DNA from: Streptomyces clavifer
GTDB taxonomy: Bacteria > Actinomycetota > Actinomycetes > Streptomycetales > Streptomycetaceae
DNA length: 64,000 nucleotides
Assembly: GCA_014651175.1 (NCBI GenBank)
Contig: BMWJ01000006.1
Span: forward strand, 124,001-188,000
Direction of reading: 5' to 3'
The position numbers and the translations under genes are program-made. The notes under the pieces are model-generated. The model was not told the origin of the DNA. It saw nothing but the letters and a program-made list of their open reading frames with translations, and searched no databases. Below are positions 45,035-54,527 of this stretch, in pieces. Position 1 is the stretch's first letter; every line of letters begins with the position of its first letter.

Positions 45035-45951
45035 GGAGCTTCCCCCTGGGGTTCCAGATCGGAGATCCAGAGCCGCTGCAGCATGTGCCAGTCCTCCGGA
45101 TGCTCGGCGATCCCGGTGGCGAAGGCATCGGCCAGCGCCTGTGTCATGGAGGACGTGTTCTCGGCGCGGGTACCTGCCTCCGGTACGGGGACCGGCGGAT
45201 GGATCCGTGCCCGCATCACCGGGCCGTCGTACCAGAGGGTGACGGGCAGCAGCAGCGCGCCCGTCTGCTGGGCGAGCAGCGCGGGTCCTGCGGGCATCCG
45301 CGCGGTGTCGCCGAAGAAGGTCACCTCGACGCCGGAGGCCGACAGGTCGCGGTCGGCCACCAGGCAGACCAGGCCGCCCGCGCGCAGCCGCCGTGCGAGG
45401 GTCCCGAAGGCGGCCCCGCCGCTGTGCGGCAGGACCTCCATGCCCAGACCCTGGCGGTAGGCGACGAACCGGTCGTACAGGGTCGCCGGCTCGAGCCGCT
45501 CGGCGACGGTGGTGAACGGCATCTTCAGGTCGGTGGTGACCCAGGCACCGGCCAGGTCCCAGTTCCCCAGGTGCGGCAGAGCGAGGACGACCCCGCGCCC
45601 GGCGTCCATGCCCTCGGTGAGCCGGTGGACTTCCTGGACGTCGATGCCGGCCCTGATCCGCTCCGGGGTCCAGGCGGGCAGCCTGAAGGACTCCATCCAG
45701 TAGCGCATGTACGAGCGCATGCCGGCCTTCGACAGCTCGGCGAGGCGGGCCGGGCCCGCGTCCGGCACCACGCGGGCCAGATTCGACTCGAGCCGCAGCA
45801 CCGCCTTCCCCCGCCGCTTCCACACCTGGTCGGCCAGGGTCCGGAAGAGCGCCCCGGCGGCCGGCTCGGGCAGCCTCCTGACCGCGCCCCAGCCGAGCCC
45901 GTAGAGTCCGTCGGTCAGCCGTCCCCGGAGTCCGGGTCCGGTGCCGCTCAC
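45031..45951 (-). CDS. Phosphatidylinositol mannoside acyltransferase (PatA-like)
   Basis: A 306-residue LPLAT-family (HtrB/LpxL-type) acyltransferase. The HX4D catalytic motif is HLGNWD, followed by the conserved VAERLEP and LVADRDLSASGVEVTFFG. In this context, between PgsA and PimA homologues, it should acylate the mannose of phosphatidylinositol mannosides. GTG start at 45949-45951 overlaps the pgsA stop (GTGA) and its own stop overlaps pimA. The open frame upstream of the GTG is the antisense of pgsA sequence and not coding. Confidence 0.92.
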   Translation of the reverse strand: MSGTGPGLRGRLTDGLYGLGWGAVRRLPEPAAGALFRTLADQVWKRRGKAVLRLESNLARVVPDAGPARLAELSKAGMRSYMRYWMESFRLPAWTPERIRAGIDVQEVHRLTEGMDAGRGVVLALPHLGNWDLAGAWVTTDLKMPFTTVAERLEPATLYDRFVAYRQGLGMEVLPHSGGAAFGTLARRLRAGGLVCLVADRDLSASGVEVTFFGDTARMPAGPALLAQQTGALLLPVTLWYDGPVMRARIHPPVPVPEAGTRAENTSSMTQALADAFATGIAEHPEDWHMLQRLWISDLEPQGEAP

Positions 45952-46631
45952 TGCGCGGCCCCGCTCCCCTGCTCCGTGGCCCCGTCCACGGCGGCGGCCG
46001 CCGCGTCGGCCTCGGCCGACTCCCGCCGGACGGTCACCACACGCTGGACCAGCGTCACCAGACTGCCCGCGGCGACGATCCACAGCGCGATCGGCAGCAG
46101 GACCTGGATCCCGGGCACGCCGAAGCCGTGCAGCCCGGCCAGTCCCGCCGCGACCAGTGAGATCACCAGGCGCTCGGCGCGTTCCACCAGTCCGTTCACC
46201 GCTACCGGGAGTCCGATCGACTCACCGCGCGCCTTCGTGTACGACACCACCTGGCCGCTGGCCAGACAGAAGATCGCCACCGCGCACAGCGTGTTGTCGT
46301 CGCCGCTGCCCGCGTACCAGAGCGCGAACCCGGCGAAGATCGCCCCGTCCGCGACCCGGTCGAGCGTCGAGTCCAGGAACGCTCCCCACCGGCTGGAGAT
46401 CCCCGCCTGCCTGGCCATGTTGCCGTCGACCAGGTCGGAGAAGACGAAGACCGTGATCACGATCGTGCCCCAGAAGAACTCCCCCATCGGGAAGAAGACC
46501 AGCGCACCCGCCATCACTCCGGCCGTGCCGACGAGTGTGACCGCGTCGGGACTGACCCCGAGCCGGAGCAGCAGAGCGGCGAACGGTGTGAGGACACGCG
46601 TGAAGAATGCACGCGCGTACTTGTTCAGCAT
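45948..46631 (-). CDS. pgsA: CDP-alcohol phosphotransferase (phosphatidylinositol-phosphate synthase type)
   Basis: Membrane enzyme that transfers phosphatidate from CDP-DAG to an inositol-phosphate acceptor. The 227-residue protein has about six membrane helices and the complete CDP-alcohol phosphotransferase motif: DLVDGNMARQAG, then G and two more Asp (WGAFLDSTLDR), i.e. D-x2-D-G-x2-A-R-x8-G-x3-D-x3-D. ATG at 46629-46631. First gene of the pgsA-patA-pimA operon, divergent from the EF-G-like gene. The exact acceptor is inferred from context, not seen. Confidence 0.93.
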   Translation of the reverse strand: MLNKYARAFFTRVLTPFAALLLRLGVSPDAVTLVGTAGVMAGALVFFPMGEFFWGTIVITVFVFSDLVDGNMARQAGISSRWGAFLDSTLDRVADGAIFAGFALWYAGSGDDNTLCAVAIFCLASGQVVSYTKARGESIGLPVAVNGLVERAERLVISLVAAGLAGLHGFGVPGIQVLLPIALWIVAAGSLVTLVQRVVTVRRESAEADAAAAAVDGATEQGSGAAQ

Positions 46632-47000
46632 GGCCTTCCCGAAGGTTCGTCGGGCCGCGCGACCCCGTCGGCCACCGGCTGGCCCATCGTAGTCACGAGC
46701 CGCACACTCCCACGGCCGGGCACCCCCGTCCCGGCGGATCTCCCGCACTTCCCCGGCCCGGCATCCCGGTCCCCGCGGGGTCCCGCACTCCCGCGGCCGG
46801 GCGCCCCTCCCCCGCCGACGTCCCGAAGTCATGGCGGGCCGGGTGCGACGTATGGACGGCGCCGGGCGTGAGTGGAAAGCTCGAAGGACCGCGGGCGTCG
46901 CCGAAGCCGCCGTGGCGGCTCCCCGTCGCCCGTGCACCTTTCTCCCCCACCGCGCCGGTGCCGACCCGGCACCGCGCCACCCCCACGGGAGGCACGCATC
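46632..47000. other. Divergent promoter region with three degenerate 40-base repeats
   Basis: The 369 bases between pgsA and the EF-G-like gene carry no gene that I can support. Three imperfect copies of (T)CCCGCACTCCCGCGGCCGGG start near 46700, 46741 and 46781, about 40 bases apart. A good ribosome binding site (GGGAGG) for the plus-strand gene ends the region. Confidence 0.55.
46700..46807. repeat. Three imperfect direct repeats, about 40-base period
   Basis: Copies near 46700-46725, 46741-46766 and 46781-46807 share the core CGCACTCCCRCGGCCGGGCR. The match is partial and the region is highly GC-rich, so this is tentative. Confidence 0.4.
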
Positions 47001-49226
47001 ATGGGCGACAGGACACACGCGCACACCGGGGCCGCCGGCAGGGCGACGGCGGCCGACGGGCCCGCTTCCGTACGGAACGTGGTGCTGGTCGGCCACAGCG
47101 GCTCCGGCAAGACCACCCTCGTCGAGGCCCTCGCGCTGACGGCCGGGGCACTAAACCGGGCCGGCCGGGTCGAGGACGGCGGAACCGTCTCCGACCACGA
47201 CGAGATCGAGCGGCGGCGGCAGCGCTCCGTACAGCTCTCGCTGGTCCCCGTCGAGTGGCGCGGCCACCGGGTCAATCTGCTGGACACCCCCGGCTACGCC
47301 GACTTCGTCGGGGAGCTCAGGGCCGGTCTGCGGGCGGCGGACGCGGCCCTCTTCGTCGTCTCGGCGGCCCAGGAGGCCGACGCCGTGGCGGGTACCGCCC
47401 GTGCCGCGTGGGAGGAGTGCGCGGCCGTCGGGATGCCGCGCGCGATCGTCGTCACGCACCTGGACACCGCACGCACGTCCTTCGACGAGATGACCAGGGT
47501 CTGCGGCCGGCTCTTCGGGGGAGACGACCCGGATGCCGTGCTCCCGCTCTACCTGCCGGTGCGCGGCCCCGAGGGCCCGGACGGGCATGCCCGGCTCACC
47601 GGTCTCACCGGGCTCCTCACCCAGCGGGTCCTGGACTACTCCTCCGGGGAACGGACCGAGCGCCCGCCCGCCCCGGACCGGCGCGCGCCCCTCCTGGAGG
47701 CCCGCAACCGGCTCGTCGAAGGGATCATCGCCGAGAGCGAGGACGAGACCCTGATGGACCACTACCTGGGCGGCGGCGACATCGCCGTCGAGACCCTCGT
47801 CGAGGGCCTGGAGCGCGCCGTCGCGCGTGCCTCCTTCCACCCCGTGCTCACCGCCGCGCCGGCCGTCGACGGTGCGCGCCAGGGCGTCGGCACCGTCGAG
47901 CTCCTCGATCTCGTCACCCGCGGGTTCCCCTCCCCCCTGGAACGCGCCCTCCCCTCCGTCACCACGCCCGAGGGCGCCCCGCGCGCCGTTCCGGTCTGCG
48001 ACCCGGAAGCACCCCTGGTCGCCGAGGTCGTCAAGACGTCGTCCGACCCCTACGTCGGACGGGTCTGCCTGGTCCGCGTCTTCTCCGGCACCCTGCGCGC
48101 CGAGGACACGGTGCACGTCCGCGGCCACGGCCTGACCGACCCCGACCACCCGGCCCGCCCCTTCCACGACGCCGACGTACGGGTCGGAGCGCTCACCTCC
48201 CCGTTCGGCGGGCAGCAGCGTCCCCTGGACGAGTGCGTCGCCGGGGACCTGGCCTGTGTGTCCCGGCTGGGCGGAGCCGAGACGGGTGACACCCTCTCCC
48301 CCGCCGGTGACCCGCTGCTGATCGAGCCCTGGACCATGCCGGACCCGCTGCTGCCGCTGGCGGTGCGCGCCCACGGCAAGGCGGACGAGGACAAGCTCTC
48401 CCACGGCCTGGCCCGGCTGGTCGCCGAGGACCCCACCATGCGGCTGGAGCAGAACCCCGACACCGGTCAGCTCGTCCTGTGGTGCATGGGCGAGGCCCAC
48501 ACCGATGTCGCGCTGGAGCGGCTGCGCAGCCGGTACGGCGTCCAGGTCGACGCGGTGCCCCACCTCGTGCCCCTCCGGGAGACCTTCGCGTCCCGGACCG
48601 TAGGGCGCGGCCGGCACGTCAAGCAGTCCGGCGGCCACGGCCAGTACGCCGTCTGCGAGATCGAGGTGGAGCCGCTGCCGCCCGGCGCGGGCATCGAATT
48701 CGTCGACAGGGTGGTCGGGGGCTCGGTTCCCCGCCAGTTCATCTCCTCCGTGGAGAAGGGCGTACGCGCCCAGGCCGCCCGCGGCCTCGCGACCGGACAC
48801 CCGCTCGTCGACGTGCGCGTCACCCTGCTCGACGGGAAGTCCCACTCGGTGGACTCCTCCGACGCCGCCTTCCAGACCGCGGGTGCGCTCGCCCTGCGCG
48901 AGGCCGCCGCCGGCACCCGCGTCCAGTTGCTCGAACCGGTGGCCGAGATCCACGTGCTGGTCCTCGACGCCTACGTGGGCGCCGTGATGAGCGATCTCGC
49001 GGGACGCCGCGGCCGGGTGGTCGGCACCGAACAGGAATCCGGTGAGCGCACCCGCATACGCGCCGAGGTGCCCGAGACCGAGATCGGCAGGTACGCCGTC
49101 GATCTGCGCGCCCTGACGCACGGCACCGGACGGTTCGACCGGGCATACGCCCGGCACGAACCCATGCCCTCCCAGCTGGCCGAACGCCTACGCGAAAGGG
49201 AGGAAAACCACGCGAGCGGGACCTAG
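47001..49226 (+). CDS. EF-G-like GTPase (FusA2-type) with altered G motifs
   Basis: A 741-residue paralogue of elongation factor G, of the group I remember as FusA2 in mycobacteria. Domains II to V are recognisable (DPYVGRVCLVRVFSGTL, LVLWCMGEAHTDVALERL, HVKQSGGHGQYAVCEIEVEP). G1 is VGHSGSGKTT (31-40); the switch-I Thr of EF-G is not kept (RQRSVQLSL); G3 is DTPGYADF with Tyr99 in place of the catalytic His; and the NKxD guanine motif reads THLD (152-155). GTP hydrolysis and nucleotide specificity may differ from EF-G. ATG at 47001, GGGAGG eight bases upstream. Not tied to the ribosomal operons. Confidence 0.92.
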   Translation: MGDRTHAHTGAAGRATAADGPASVRNVVLVGHSGSGKTTLVEALALTAGALNRAGRVEDGGTVSDHDEIERRRQRSVQLSLVPVEWRGHRVNLLDTPGYADFVGELRAGLRAADAALFVVSAAQEADAVAGTARAAWEECAAVGMPRAIVVTHLDTARTSFDEMTRVCGRLFGGDDPDAVLPLYLPVRGPEGPDGHARLTGLTGLLTQRVLDYSSGERTERPPAPDRRAPLLEARNRLVEGIIAESEDETLMDHYLGGGDIAVETLVEGLERAVARASFHPVLTAAPAVDGARQGVGTVELLDLVTRGFPSPLERALPSVTTPEGAPRAVPVCDPEAPLVAEVVKTSSDPYVGRVCLVRVFSGTLRAEDTVHVRGHGLTDPDHPARPFHDADVRVGALTSPFGGQQRPLDECVAGDLACVSRLGGAETGDTLSPAGDPLLIEPWTMPDPLLPLAVRAHGKADEDKLSHGLARLVAEDPTMRLEQNPDTGQLVLWCMGEAHTDVALERLRSRYGVQVDAVPHLVPLRETFASRTVGRGRHVKQSGGHGQYAVCEIEVEPLPPGAGIEFVDRVVGGSVPRQFISSVEKGVRAQAARGLATGHPLVDVRVTLLDGKSHSVDSSDAAFQTAGALALREAAAGTRVQLLEPVAEIHVLVLDAYVGAVMSDLAGRRGRVVGTEQESGERTRIRAEVPETEIGRYAVDLRALTHGTGRFDRAYARHEPMPSQLAERLREREENHASGT

Positions 49227-49382
49227 TTGTCCGGATTTGGCTCCCGCCGACCGTCCATGAGCCCGATGCCGGGCGACGCCGCGTTCCGGACGATACGCTG
49301 TGGTCCCAGCTCAGAAGGTGTGCGACGTACGGTAGTTGGGAACAGCCGCAGGAGCAGACCGTGCGGGCGAGTGGGGGCGGCA

Positions 49383-51053
49383 GTGGCCAACGACGGATTC
49401 GATTTCTCTCCCGGAGCGCAGATCCCGCTGCAGGGTTCCGGCGGGCAGGCGGTGGCGACCAACGCCCTCGCCTCCGCCGCGTACCGTGACAGCGATGTGG
49501 CCGAGATCCTCAAGGCCAACAGCGAGTGGCACAAGTCCGAGGTGAAACCGGGCAGCTCCAAGCTCTTCAAGTCCGATTACTTCAAGCCGAATCTCGGCGA
49601 GGCGTTCTCCCGTGCCGTCCAGGAGCGCATGCTCGGCGGTGCCCGCGGCGCCCTCATCCAGTCCTTCGGCAGCGACCCGCAGACCGTCGTCGAGCACTGT
49701 CTGTCCGCGACCCGGCTGCGCAAGGCGCGGGACACCAGACTGACCATGGTCACCGCCGTCTTCGGTCTCGCCTTCCTGCCCGGACTCGTCCTCTGGGTCC
49801 TGGCCTTCCGGCTGCGCGACTCCCTCAACAAGTCCAAGGACAAGGCCTTCCAGGCCCTGGGCGGCGTCCTGCTCGTGGCCGTCGGCGGCGTCGCCGCCTT
49901 CTTCCTGATCACCATGCCCCTCACCGGGCTCCTGGCCCTCTACCTGCGCGCCATGGTCATCGCCCCGCTGATCGGCTGGGTGCTCGCCAAACGGATCGCG
50001 GAGTCCTCCGCCAAGGACATGCGCGCCCGCTGGGAGGGGCTCCTCTCCGGCGCCGGCGTCAGTGCGAAGATCCCCGAGGCCGTGCCGAAGAACCCCAACG
50101 AGACCGCACGCGAGGCGCTGCGCCAGGGCCTGGAGAAGCTCTCCGCCGAACAGCAGTCGAACTCGGTCTTCTACGCGGGCGCCAAGGGCGTCCTCGGCAT
50201 GGGCACCCGCTGGGGCAGCTGGCAGCTCGCCGAGGAGCTGGTGCCCAAGGACCCGACCAAGGAGATCCACCAGTTCCGCAGCTGGGACGTGGTGCGCGCC
50301 ATCCACGACCAGCTGAAGATGCTGGAACGCGGCCCCCTGAACACCGGCGGCTTCCCCACCCCGTCCGTCAAGCACTGGATCGTCTCGCCCGTCGGGGAGA
50401 ACGCGGACTCCGTCTCCCGCCCCTCGGGCGAGGACGTGGCCACCTTCCAGATCAAGCCCCACGAGATACAGCGCATCTGCAACCACCAGCAGTTCAGCAG
50501 CGGTGACCGGCACTACCTCGGGGTCCAGTTCACCCTCTGGGACGGCCAGCTGGTCATCACCATGCTGATCACCGTCACCGTGCTCCACGAGACCCTGCGC
50601 GTCGAGGTCACCGGACACGCGCTCGGCCCCGTCCACTCGCTCTTCCTGTCCAAGCCGGCCGCCGAGACGAGGACCGTCAAGAAGTCCGTCCGCTTCTGGG
50701 AGACCCGCACGATCACGCTCCCCCTCGTCAAGGCGAACGAGGTCGTCAGGCTGGCGCTGCGTGCGCCCCTCACCTGGTACCCGCCGCTGCTCGACTACTT
50801 CGGCGGCAAGATCGTCCTCCCCGAGCCCTTCGGGCTGCGCCACGCCTGGGCGGCCAAGCCCTGGGGCCACCGCTTCATGGCGGACGACGCCATGCGGGCG
50901 GCCACGCCCGTCCTGCGCGTCGTGCACTCCGCGGCGATGCGGGTCCTGGAGGACCACGGCGTCGACACCGAGCGCTTCAACAACCGCTCCATGGCCCTCA
51001 GCGGCATGGTCCAGGACGCCGCGCCGAAGAAGGCCGACGTCTACGACGCGTGA
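49383..51053 (+). CDS. Conserved membrane protein of unknown function
   Basis: A 556-residue protein with a hydrophobic centre of two or three helices (MVTAVFGLAFLPGLVLWVLA, ALGGVLLVAVGGVAAFFLIT, GLLALYLRAMVIAPLIGWVL; roughly residues 120-210), a soluble N-terminal part (SSKLFKSDYFKPNLGEAFSR) and a large C-terminal soluble domain. No family I can name. Start: GTG at 49383 is preferred (GGGGGCGG just before it); GTG at 49371 is possible. It begins 156 bases after the EF-G-like gene and ends at a symmetrical hairpin. Conserved position in Streptomyces, as I remember it. Confidence 0.85.
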   Translation: MANDGFDFSPGAQIPLQGSGGQAVATNALASAAYRDSDVAEILKANSEWHKSEVKPGSSKLFKSDYFKPNLGEAFSRAVQERMLGGARGALIQSFGSDPQTVVEHCLSATRLRKARDTRLTMVTAVFGLAFLPGLVLWVLAFRLRDSLNKSKDKAFQALGGVLLVAVGGVAAFFLITMPLTGLLALYLRAMVIAPLIGWVLAKRIAESSAKDMRARWEGLLSGAGVSAKIPEAVPKNPNETAREALRQGLEKLSAEQQSNSVFYAGAKGVLGMGTRWGSWQLAEELVPKDPTKEIHQFRSWDVVRAIHDQLKMLERGPLNTGGFPTPSVKHWIVSPVGENADSVSRPSGEDVATFQIKPHEIQRICNHQQFSSGDRHYLGVQFTLWDGQLVITMLITVTVLHETLRVEVTGHALGPVHSLFLSKPAAETRTVKKSVRFWETRTITLPLVKANEVVRLALRAPLTWYPPLLDYFGGKIVLPEPFGLRHAWAAKPWGHRFMADDAMRAATPVLRVVHSAAMRVLEDHGVDTERFNNRSMALSGMVQDAAPKKADVYDA

Positions 51054-51059
51054 AACAGC

Positions 51060-51091
51060 GGGTGGGGCGCCCCGGCCGGGGCGCCCCACCC
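51060..51091. terminator. Symmetrical terminator between convergent genes
   Basis: GGGTGGGGCGCCCCGG / CCGGGGCGCCCCACCC is a perfect palindrome of 16-base arms between the membrane protein gene and the HIT gene and can serve both. Confidence 0.8.
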
Positions 51092-51106
51092 GCTGCGACG
51101 ATCCGC

Positions 51107-51667
51107 TCAGACGGCGGGCAGCTCCGCCGGCCACGCGCCGGCCAGCATGGCCCGGGTGTCACCCAGCAGCTGCGGGAGCACCTTCGTGTGCCCGACCACC
51201 GGCATGAAGTTCGTGTCCCCGCCCCAGCGCGGCACCACGTGCTGGTGGAGGTGGGCGGCGATCCCGGCGCCCGCGTCGGCGCCCTGGTTCATCCCGATGT
51301 TGAAGCCGTGCGCCCCGGAGGCCGCCCGCAGTGCGACCATGGCCCGCTTCGTGAAATCGGCGAGCTCCGCCGTCTCCGGACCGTCCAGCTCCGTGTAGTC
51401 GGCGACGTGCCGGTAGGGCACCACCATGAGGTGCCCGCCGTTGTACGGATACAGGTTCAGCACCGCGTAGACCTTCTCGCCCCGGGCGACGACGAGCCCG
51501 TCCTCGTCCGACTTGGAGGGAATCACGCAGAACGGACAGCCGTCCCCGGACTCCGGGCCGCTCGGCTTGTTCTCACCCTGGATGTAGGCCATCCGGTGGG
51601 GCGTCCACAGACGCTGGAACGCGTCGGGCGTCCCCACTCCGATCTGCTGCTCCGGCTCACTCGTCAT
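51107..51667 (-). CDS. HIT-family hydrolase/phosphorylase
   Basis: A 186-residue histidine-triad nucleotide-binding protein of the Ap4A-phosphorylase-like (FHIT/Rv2613c) group. The HIT motif is HLHQHVVPRW near residue 146 with NLYPYNGGHLMVVPYRH upstream; a CPFC pair (GDGCPFCVIP) may bind zinc. Its substrate is a dinucleoside polyphosphate or nucleotide conjugate. ATG at 51665-51667; another ATG four codons upstream is equally usable. In actinobacteria it is next to thrS and pgsA, which fits Ap4A made by ThrS. Confidence 0.92.
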   Translation of the reverse strand: MTSEPEQQIGVGTPDAFQRLWTPHRMAYIQGENKPSGPESGDGCPFCVIPSKSDEDGLVVARGEKVYAVLNLYPYNGGHLMVVPYRHVADYTELDGPETAELADFTKRAMVALRAASGAHGFNIGMNQGADAGAGIAAHLHQHVVPRWGGDTNFMPVVGHTKVLPQLLGDTRAMLAGAWPAELPAV

Positions 51668-51745
51668 GCCCGTCAGCATATTGCTTCGTCCGGGCCGCGC
51701 GTGTCGCCGGGTCCTCACCCCGCGGCGCACCGCGATGCTGGCGCC

Positions 51746-52423
51746 ATGAGCGACCGCACCACGGATCCCGTCCCCCGCCGGCTCACGGAATGGGAGCAGC
51801 GCACGGAAGTACCGCTCTTCGCCGCGTCGCTCCTCTTCCTCCTCGGCTACGCGGTGCGCGTCCTCTCCCCCCACGGCTCCGAACCCTGGCGGGACATCGC
51901 GCTCGCCCTCGTCGCGGCCACCTGGTCCGCCTTCGTCGTGGACTACGGCGTACGGCTCCGGCTGAGCGGGCAGGGCCGGCGCTTCGCGCGCACCCACTGG
52001 CTGGACACGCTCGTCCTCCTGCTGCCGCTGCTGCGCCCGTTGCGCGTGGTCCGGGTCTACTCGGCGGTCCAGAAGCGCCGGGAGCAGCCACGGCTGAGCC
52101 TGTACGCCCGCGTGATCGTGTACGCGGGCCTCACGTCCGTGCTCCTGGGCTTCTCCGCCGCGCTCGCCGTGTACCAGCAGGAGCACGGGGCGCCGGGTGC
52201 CTCGATCCGCACGTTCGGCGACGCGGTGTGGTGGGCGTGCGCGACGCTCACGACGGTGGGGTACGGGGACGCCGTGCCGGTGACACCGGTGGGCCGGCTG
52301 ATCGCGGCGCTGCTGATGGCCTGCGGCCTCGCGCTGCTGGGGGCGGTGACGGGCTCGTTCTCGTCGTGGCTGCTGCAGGTGTTCTCCCGGGAGGACGAGA
52401 AGGGGCCCCCGGCGAGCGGGTAG
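51746..52423 (+). CDS. Potassium channel family protein
   Basis: A 225-residue ion channel. The selectivity filter reads TTVGYGD (about residue 170), with pore and inner helices around it. N-terminal to the pore are four hydrophobic stretches, the last having arginines three residues apart (LLRPLRVVRVYSAV), like a short voltage-sensor S4. The HTHWLDTLVLLLP stretch before it corresponds to S3. ATG at 51746, with no clear ribosome binding site. Convergent with thrS; divergent from the HIT gene by about 80 bases. Confidence 0.9.
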   Translation: MSDRTTDPVPRRLTEWEQRTEVPLFAASLLFLLGYAVRVLSPHGSEPWRDIALALVAATWSAFVVDYGVRLRLSGQGRRFARTHWLDTLVLLLPLLRPLRVVRVYSAVQKRREQPRLSLYARVIVYAGLTSVLLGFSAALAVYQQEHGAPGASIRTFGDAVWWACATLTTVGYGDAVPVTPVGRLIAALLMACGLALLGAVTGSFSSWLLQVFSREDEKGPPASG

Positions 52424-52437
52424 CTCACCGGGGGCCC
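52403..52437. terminator. Terminator between the potassium channel gene and thrS
   Basis: GGGCCCCCGG (52403-52412) and CCGGGGGCCC (52428-52437) form a 10-base stem spanning the channel gene's stop codon; it should work for both converging genes. Confidence 0.65.
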
Positions 52438-52450
52438 TCTCGTGTCCGGG

Positions 52451-54427
52451 TCAGACCTGGACGCGGTCCTCGACGGCCTTCGCGATCTTGGCGATGGCCT
52501 CGTCGACCGGGATGCCGTTCTCCTGCGAACCGTCGCGGTAGCGGAAGGAGACGGCGCCGTTGGCCATGTCCTCGTCGCCGGCGATGATCATGAAGGGGAC
52601 CTTCAGCTTCTGCTGGTTGCGGATCTTCTTCTGCATGCGGTCCGAGGAGGCGTCCACGTCGACCCGCAGCCCCTGCTTGCGCGCCTTGGCGGCGAACTCC
52701 TGCAGGTACGGGATGTGGCTGTCGCCGATCGGGATGCCGACCGCCTGGACCGGGGCCAGCCACACCGGGAACGCGCCCGCGTAGTGCTCCAGCAGCACAG
52801 CGAAGAAGCGCTCGATGGAACCGAACAGCGCACGGTGGATCATGACCGGGCGCTGCTTGGTGCCGTCCGGGCCGGTGTACTCCAGGTCGAAGCGCTCCGG
52901 GAGGTTGAAGTCGAGCTGCACGGTCGACATCTGCCAGGTCCGGCCGATGGCGTCCTTGCACTGGACCGAGATCTTCGGACCGTAGAACGCGGCGCCGCCC
53001 GGGTCCGGGACCAGCGGCAGGTTCTGCTTCTCGGCGACCTGGCGCAGCGTCTCGGTGGCCTCTTCCCAGACCTCGTCCGAGCCGACGAACTTCTCCGGGT
53101 CCTTGGTGGACAGCTCCAGGTAGAAGTCGGTCAGACCGTAGTCGCGGAGCAGGTTCAGGACGAAGGTGAGCGTCCTGTCGAGCTCCTCGGCCATCTGCTC
53201 CTTGGTGCAGTAGATGTGCGCGTCGTCCTGCGTGAAGCCGCGCGAGCGGGTCAGCCCGTGGACGACACCCGACTTCTCGTACCGGTAGACCGTCCCGAAC
53301 TCGAAGAGTCGCAGCGGCAGTTCACGGTACGAGCGGCCGCGCGCGTCGAAGATCAGGTTGTGCATCGGGCAGTTCATCGGCTTGAGGTAGTAGTCCACCC
53401 CGTCGTCGAGCTGCATGGGCGGGTACATGCCGTCGGCGTACCAGTCCAGGTGGCCGGACTTCTCGAACAGCTTGCCCTTGGTGGCGTGGGGGCTGTAGAC
53501 GAACTCGTAGCCCTCCTCCTCGTGGCGGCGCCGCGAGTAGTCCTCCATGGCCCGGCGGATGACGCCGCCCTTGGGGTGGAAGACGGCGAGGCCGGGGCCG
53601 ATCTCGTCGGGGAAGGAGAAGAGGTCCAGCTCGTTGCCGAGCTTGCGGTGGTCTCGCTTGGCGGCCTCCTCCAGGAACTCCAGGTGCGCCTTGAGCTCGT
53701 CCTTGGTCGGCCACGCGGTGCCGTAGATGCGCTGGAGCATCGGGTTCTTCTCGCTGCCCCGCCAGTACGCGGCCGCGTTCCGCATCAGCTTGAACGCGGG
53801 GATGAACCGGGTGGTGGGCAGGTGCGGGCCCCGGCAGAGGTCCTTCCAGCACAGGTCGCCGGTCTTGGCGTCCAGGTTGTCGTAGATGGTCAGCTCGCCG
53901 CCGCCCACCTCGACGTCGGCGCCGTCGTCCGAGGAGGCCGAGCCCTTGATGCCGATCAGCTCGAGCTTGTACGGCTCGTCGGCGAGCTCCTCGCGGGCGG
54001 CCTCGTCGGTGACGACCCGGCGCGAGAACCGCTGCCCGCGCTTCTGGATCTCCTGCATCTTCTTCTCGATGGCCTTGAGGTCCTCGGGCGTGAACGGCTT
54101 CTCGACGTCGAAGTCGTAGTAGAAGCCGTCCTTGACCGGCGGGCCGATGCCCAGCTTGGCCTCGGGGTGCAGCTCCTGCACGGCCTGGGCCATCACATGC
54201 GCGGTGGAGTGCCGCAGGATGTTCAGGCCGTCCTCGGAGGAGATCTCGACGGGCTCGACGACCTCGCCGTCCTTGAGCTCGTACGCGAGGTCGCGCAGCT
54301 CGCCCTCGATACGTGCGGCGACGACGGTGCGCTGCCCGGGGAAGAGCTCGCCGGCCGTCGTACCCGTCGTCACCACGTGCTCTTCCCGCTCGGAATCGCG
54401 TTGGATGATCACACGGACGTCTGACAC
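52451..54427 (-). CDS. thrS: Threonyl-tRNA synthetase
   Basis: Charges tRNA-Thr. The 658-residue enzyme has an N-terminal TGS domain ([19 protein letters not shown]), the editing SAD domain ([14 protein letters not shown], HxxxH-type, and DLCRGPHLP), the class II core ([44 protein letters not shown]) and the anticodon-binding domain. GTG start at 54425-54427 with CAGGAGAG seven bases upstream. The 100 bases upstream hold no T-box that I can recognise. Separate unit from the genes on either side. Confidence 0.98.
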   Translation of the reverse strand: MSDVRVIIQRDSEREEHVVTTGTTAGELFPGQRTVVAARIEGELRDLAYELKDGEVVEPVEISSEDGLNILRHSTAHVMAQAVQELHPEAKLGIGPPVKDGFYYDFDVEKPFTPEDLKAIEKKMQEIQKRGQRFSRRVVTDEAAREELADEPYKLELIGIKGSASSDDGADVEVGGGELTIYDNLDAKTGDLCWKDLCRGPHLPTTRFIPAFKLMRNAAAYWRGSEKNPMLQRIYGTAWPTKDELKAHLEFLEEAAKRDHRKLGNELDLFSFPDEIGPGLAVFHPKGGVIRRAMEDYSRRRHEEEGYEFVYSPHATKGKLFEKSGHLDWYADGMYPPMQLDDGVDYYLKPMNCPMHNLIFDARGRSYRELPLRLFEFGTVYRYEKSGVVHGLTRSRGFTQDDAHIYCTKEQMAEELDRTLTFVLNLLRDYGLTDFYLELSTKDPEKFVGSDEVWEEATETLRQVAEKQNLPLVPDPGGAAFYGPKISVQCKDAIGRTWQMSTVQLDFNLPERFDLEYTGPDGTKQRPVMIHRALFGSIERFFAVLLEHYAGAFPVWLAPVQAVGIPIGDSHIPYLQEFAAKARKQGLRVDVDASSDRMQKKIRNQQKLKVPFMIIAGDEDMANGAVSFRYRDGSQENGIPVDEAIAKIAKAVEDRVQV

Positions 54428-54527
54428 CGGTCTCTCCTGACTGAGGGGGTGCGTCGCTTTCCTTCTGCGCGCGCAGGGGGAATCGTACCGAGCCGGAGCC
54501 CCCGGACGCGAAAGGGATACCGCGGGG

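Noticed and set aside
54428-54527. T-box leader before thrS
   Set aside because: The 100 bases lack a T-box core sequence and an antiterminator-type stem that I can recognise.
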